Shown one piece after another: positions 15,895-16,037 of a DNA stretch of 16,037 nucleotides. Source of the stretch: Flavobacterium sp. (lineage in GTDB: Bacteria > Bacteroidota > Bacteroidia > Flavobacteriales > Flavobacteriaceae); the NCBI RefSeq assembly GCF_020217025.1, contig NZ_JAIWOF010000102.1:1-16037 (forward strand), written 5' to 3'. A program made the position numbers and the translations under genes. Within the stretch, counting starts at the first letter, position 1. Every line of letters starts with the position of its first letter. The notes under the pieces were generated by a model. That model saw only the letters and a program-made list of their open reading frames with translations. It did no database searches and had not been told where the DNA came from.

Positions 15895-16037
15895 ATTGGA
15901 AAAAACGGTCAAATTGACCACCACTTTCCAGTCTAAATTGACCACCGATTTCGGTGCAAACTGACCACCCAATTCCAGTCCAAATTGACCACCTAAATTT
16001 TAGGATAAATTAGCCATTAAAAACAGTTACTTTTTTT
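15895..16037 (+). mobile_element. Putative terminal end of an IS21-like insertion sequence (partial)
   Basis: Multiple diverged tandem repeats at a terminus are characteristic of IS21-family elements, where they act as transposase (IstA) binding sites. In Bacteroidota I recall ends made of GGTGGTCAATTT-type repeats, which is the reverse complement of this core. No transposase gene lies to the left, so the element would extend to the right beyond the window, with istA expected after 16037. The bases TTACTTTT at 16028-16035 resemble the start of a -7 element. The outer boundary near 15895 is a guess; no target duplication can be checked. Confidence 0.6.
15906..15993 (+). repeat. Four tandem ~24-bp repeats (AAATTGACCACC core)
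   Basis: The core (AAA)(T/C)TGACCACC recurs four times, ending at 15922, 15946, 15969 and 15993, so the period is 24, 23 and 24 bases. Copies 2 and 4 share CCAGTC before the core; copies 1 and 3 share CGGT. The first copy also has a dyad GGTCAA-A-TTGACC (15907-15919). Regular spacing of diverged copies suggests phased protein-binding sites, as at the ends of IS21-like elements. Confidence 0.9.

Noticed and set aside
15906..15993. Tandem repeats as a CRISPR array.
   Set aside because: Only four diverged copies, with about 5-7 bases between cores and no spacer-sized unique sequence; no cas genes are nearby.

Overview
The window looks like a chromosomal segment of a low-GC member of the Bacteroidota, most likely Flavobacterium or a close relative. 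The evidence is the AT-rich coding style, the family make-up (BatA-type membrane protein, Bacteroidota-type LptF/LptG permease and FtsK, LolA, RibB), the lack of convincing Shine-Dalgarno sequences, and four good matches to the Bacteroidota -7 promoter element TAnnTTTG just upstream of gene starts. The genus is inferred.

Layout, left to right. (1) 150-5067, plus strand: a DEAD-box RNA helicase with its own promoter. Then a promoter and a tight run of three genes: a BatA/vWA-like membrane protein, a dihydroorotase homologue whose metal-binding histidines are all gone (4-base overlap with the preceding gene), and a small DUF4870-like membrane protein. (2) 5106-6380: an alpha/beta-hydrolase (carboxylesterase type) converging on a secreted fasciclin-domain protein, with one strong bidirectional-looking terminator between them. 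(3) 6498-7461: thiol peroxidase Tpx with its own promoter and terminator, then a DgkA-type lipid kinase. (4) 7468-13263: promoter, ftsK, lolA, an LptF/LptG-family permease and ribB, apparently one co-directional unit with tiny gaps, closed by a strong terminator. It mixes chromosome segregation, lipoprotein carriage to the outer membrane, LPS export and riboflavin synthesis. (5) 13372-15709, minus strand: a PAP2-family lipid phosphatase overlapping a downstream EptA-type phosphoethanolamine transferase, plausibly a two-step lipid A remodelling cassette. (6) 15710-16037: an AT-rich spacer, a hairpin terminator, and four tandem ~24-bp repeats that resemble the multi-repeat end of an IS21-like insertion sequence running off the right edge.

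Most of the window is ordinary core genome. The points most worth a second look are two metabolic proteins that keep an enzyme fold but have lost the metal ligands (the dihydroorotase homologue and the GTP-cyclohydrolase-II half of RibB), the phosphatase/pEtN-transferase pair, and the repeat array at the right edge. No clearly new multi-gene defence or mobile system is visible.
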